Below, one piece after another: positions 60,556 through 64,000 of a stretch of 64,000 nucleotides of DNA. Location: NCBI RefSeq assembly GCF_910592395.1, contig NC_088308.1:3534001-3598000 (forward strand). Reading direction: 5' to 3'. The notes under the pieces were generated by a model. That model was not told the origin of the DNA, searched no databases, and saw nothing but the letters and a program-made list of their open reading frames with translations. Every line of letters begins with the position of its first letter. The first letter of the stretch is position 1. A program made the translations under genes and the position numbers. Source of the DNA: Lineus longissimus. Taxonomy: Eukaryota > Nemertea > Pilidiophora > Heteronemertea > Lineidae.

Positions 60556-61045
60556 AAACCGGCGCTGATTCAAAATCCTCAAAGAATTCACCAAACATGA
60601 CACAAAGAACGAGAACTCCCTTGTAATAAAATAATAATTTTGGGTTTTATTTCAGTTGAAAAAGAGTGACCTTGTAAAATAAGTTGTTACAAAAGGAACA
60701 GACTTTGGGATGAACTTGGTTGGGGTGTGTACACTGGCCCAAGTACAGAGAAATATGATTTAGATAATCTACTCCATTAGTTGCTTCACACAACCTTTAG
60801 TCCATTTCATGAGAAATCGTCATTCAATTTTTCGGTTAATTTCAGACAGAAAACACAACAGTTCAACAAAAAGTATTCTTTCATGTGAAGTTCCTGGAGT
60901 CTGAAGTATCTGAAAGCGCTCACTTTGCTGAAATCAGAAACACGTGACAAAAAGTAGCAACTTGACTTACAACATGGTTGATTTCCCAAAGTCATTTCTT
61001 TATTGTTTACGAGCAAAATTCATGATACCCCAAAGTCATGCGACA

Positions 61046-61120
61046 TTTAGTTGTCTGTGTACTGTGCCACTGACCGACAATGAATCCAATACTGACAACG
61101 AATCCAACTCTGCACATGCT
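61046..61120. repeat. Dispersed repeat copy B
   Basis: TTTAGTTGTCTGTGTACTGT followed by GACAATGAATCCAATACTGA and CAACGAATCCAACTCTGC matches copy A at 56914-56987 in the same orientation. An internal AC-GAATCCAA motif occurs twice, suggesting the family itself has an internal duplication. Confidence 0.6.
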
Positions 61121-64000
61121 TATTCAGAGAACCCAACAAAGCAATTATGCAACAAAAGATACAGGTGAAACACCACCCTATTATCCCATCCACATGAAAT
61201 AACAGATCGAAATGGCAGGAGCTGGAGGGCAACATGAACATTATCACACTAACAAATGGACACTCACAGTCACACACAGGGTGAAAACCTAACTGTTGTA
61301 AGTTAGCCACTTTTATCATTAAATTCTGAGTCAAACAAAACTTTAGCTCTCTGTGGGGCATCTCACTGTGATTTCATAAGAATTATGATGTTTACAATAC
61401 GTGATAGGGTGGATCCTGGGGCTCTGGAAAAGTGGTGGCACCCATCAAAAGGAGGGGACAAGGTGTCAAACTCATTTTTGCCGAAATTCATGCTTGGATC
61501 TAAATATGCGCTTCCTCTGAATCTGCCACTGGTTAAAGTAAAATTTTGACAGAATATCATGATCTTGATAATCAAGCAGACAAAAGCATTCTTCGGGAGA
61601 CACAAACCTGTTCTACTTGGGTAAAATATTTGACGAAGTCTCTATCACACACAATAAATAAGGAGAACTCCATCAAATACTTCCTCAAAACAATCTACCA
61701 ATGTGATATGCACGATTGCTAAAACTTAAATAATAACAAGCAGTTCAAAAGGAAACAAAGAGATATGTGACATTTTAATTCAAAGATATGTTCCAGAGGA
61801 CGATTTGGGGCTAATAATAGGTTCAATTTAACATTCATACTAGATTACTGGCCGATGCAAAAAATCTCATATCAACACCAGGTTATGGTATCTATATTCT
61901 ATAACACCTCGGTTGTAACAAAGCATGGTCTACAGTGTATAATGCACTGTGCCTCGTTTTGGTTGCAGAGGTCATTGTGAGGCAACCGCTTGGTTTGGTG
62001 CAAAATATGGAAGCAGACGTAATGCAGTTACAGTCGCATTTTATTGCTTAGTTCGACGTGTTTTAGAATAGAAATAGATATGTAACTGACTATATCGTTG
62101 TCTAAAAAACCACTGCTTGGGTTGAGCTGTCATTTTGCCCTAAACTTGGCGAGGTTCCTTGACTTTGGACTACACTATAGCTCCACCCGTGCAGTGTTTG
62201 CTGAGACAACCAATACCTCCAGTTCCGACCAATTCCTTAATGACTGCCAATTTAGATTAGCGCATGCTGTGATAATTTACAGGCATTGGTGATCACTCCT
62301 GATGGATTTTTCACTAGCATGCAATACTGGGACGACTGAGTTGCAAATTGATGCACACTCTACACAACACTTTCCAGAACTCAATCAGAACAATGCCACA
62401 GGTATTCATTTAATTTCTACAGACACTCTATTCATTTAAACAATCTCTACTTATCATATTGCTTCATTAATATTACAATACACATGTACATAAAATATTA
62501 TTATTATTCTACAGTACATACAATCGACTTTGTACATCTTGATCAGTATCACTGTGTCTTCATTTAATTATGTACAATTATTCTTAGAATTGTCTGTCCA
62601 GGGAGTGAAAATGACAAAATGATAATCTTAAGGAATCTGCCCCAAACATACGAGTCCAAGAGATTTATGGCCTTTGACATACAAGTAGTCTTTCCTGAGA
62701 TTATCATTCAGTTATATACACTGTGAACTGACAACTTACACAACTCATCCGACGAGTAAAGATAAATAATGCATGCTACATACACCACATAGGAACTTAT
62801 CTTACTAAGCGAGCATGCCAAAGTTATCTTGAAGCTAAGAGAAATAACACTATTTGCCTCTCCCTTGGCCCCCTCTCTTCCCCAGAAAGACAAACAAGAC
62901 TGTCTTCTGGTGCCAATAGTTTAAATGGAGTATACTCAGTATATCGAACATAAAATATGCTTACAAATCAAAGATTCACAAGGATTATACATAATGTGGT
63001 TCTGGAACTAGAGACCAGTTAGAAACACAACTTGAAAACAAGCGTGTAGCAGTATACCAATTTCGTTGCGAGCTTCTAAATTTAAAAAAAAAAATTATGA
63101 CCAGCCTCTCCCCCAAGACAAACAGCAACTGTGTCCTTTGCTTCAGAATAATTTTGACATGCCCTCTTAATCCAAGATGCCCCGTTATATAGGGAAGCTA
63201 TAGTTATTGAGAGATCTAGCAAGCACACACATATCTGATATGTAAGAACTGCAAACTATCATCATTTCCAACTGGGATTTCTTGGGCTTGACTAAGTAGC
63301 TAAAACTCGGCAATATGCAGCAACTATGGTGCAGCACAATTGACAGAGCTCAAAACTGACTTCCATTTTCTGTTTCAACAGCCAAATTGTTGATGTAGGG
63401 AAAACACCACCATCATGAAACCATCATGAAACCAACAGATTTCAGGTGAAAGGCTGACAACAAAAGTGAAGAGTCAGCTGATACAATAAGAGCTCCACTG
63501 CACTTAGCGCCAAAAATGAATTACTGTACATGAACTTTGACCAATCAGTAATATGATTTTGGTAACGCCTAAAAGCAAAACCAAGAGTGCTGAAATGAAA
63601 ATTGGACACTTTTTCACCTCAGACACTTCCAGCGCAGGAATTTCATATCATAACAACCATCTCACTTAATCAGCATTCCATGAATTCCAATTCAATCTGG
63701 TTCGTATACTGAACAGTACCCACCATTCTGAATTAGGCCAAAACTCTGTAGACATTCCATGTTATGAAAGTTCCATTCCAAGCGACATCTGCTCCATGTA
63801 ATGACAGCAACGATGGGCACTAACGACTAACAGCAAACACAGGTGCAGAATCTCCCAGTTTCAGGAACTGAAGTTCGATCCAGCATCATTCAGCGTATCT
63901 CCTACAGAAGCAATTCAAGGTCGCTGCCGCCGAAAGGGTAAAAATGTTATCCTTGGGGGATGCATACGTCACCAAGATACACTGCCCACAAAGTTAAGAC

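Larger units (their letters stand above)
59524..64000. other. Right flank without a recognised gene
   Basis: The part next to 59524 should hold the promoter of the DAPP1-like gene. Beyond it are a foldback element (60397-60555) and a dispersed repeat (61046-61120). From about 62030 to 64000 the sequence is AT-rich, with AATAAA on the minus strand at 62040-62045 and few open frames. It could be the 3' UTR of a minus-strand gene lying beyond the window edge. Small open frames such as minus 59973-60188 have no recognisable domain. Confidence 0.4.

Noticed and set aside
1-64000. CRISPR array, bacterial operon, Shine-Dalgarno sites
   Set aside because: The coding signal is entirely intron-split and animal-type. 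The regular arrays (48 bp, 58 bp, 38 bp) lack spacer-repeat alternation.

Overview
The window is animal nuclear DNA. Every gene I could resolve is split into many short exons with GT-AG (once GC-AG) junctions and matching intron phases. Base composition is moderately AT-rich, introns are mostly 0.2-2 kb, and the rest holds tRNA-like sequences, foldback elements and minisatellites. The gene content (SLC43A3-like, GCLC, DAPP1-like, and a large lectin/stereocilin-like surface protein) together with AGGCCT-rich filler suggests a non-vertebrate bilaterian, probably a marine invertebrate. The phylum cannot be fixed from this sequence alone. Gene models were built by hand by reading exons on both strands and requiring phase continuity; all four models close to a whole number of codons.

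Layout. (1) 2203-30256, minus: a 29-exon gene for a predicted 1,856-residue secreted or cell-surface protein. It has a signal peptide, a C-type lectin domain, a PAN/apple domain, a second C-type lectin domain, a furin-type RSRYRR site, a long mesothelin/stereocilin/otoancorin-like helical repeat region, and a hydrophobic C-terminal tail. Its first intron is about 10.5 kb. (2) 30257-36815: about 6.6 kb in which I recognise no gene. (3) 37267-45483, minus: a complete 13-exon glutamate-cysteine ligase catalytic subunit (666 aa). (4) 45484-48144: a divergent intergenic/promoter region. (5) 48145-52785, plus: a complete 11-exon SLC43A3-type transporter (512 aa). Its 3' flank carries a perfect 93-bp inverted repeat. 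(6) 54352-54976: a 48-bp minisatellite. (7) 55927-59523, minus: a complete 8-exon DAPP1/Bam32-like SH2-PH adaptor (287 aa), tail to tail with the transporter. (8) 59524-64000: no recognised gene; foldback and dispersed repeats, and AT-rich sequence resembling a 3' UTR at the right edge.

The genes do not form an operon or pathway. GCLC makes gamma-glutamylcysteine for glutathione, SLC43A3-type proteins move purine nucleobases, and DAPP1-type proteins couple phosphotyrosine and PI3K lipid signals. The most unusual object is the lectin-PAN-lectin-stereocilin-like protein. All of its N-terminal modules are bounded by phase-1 introns, as expected if they were assembled by exon shuffling onto a mesothelin-like stalk.
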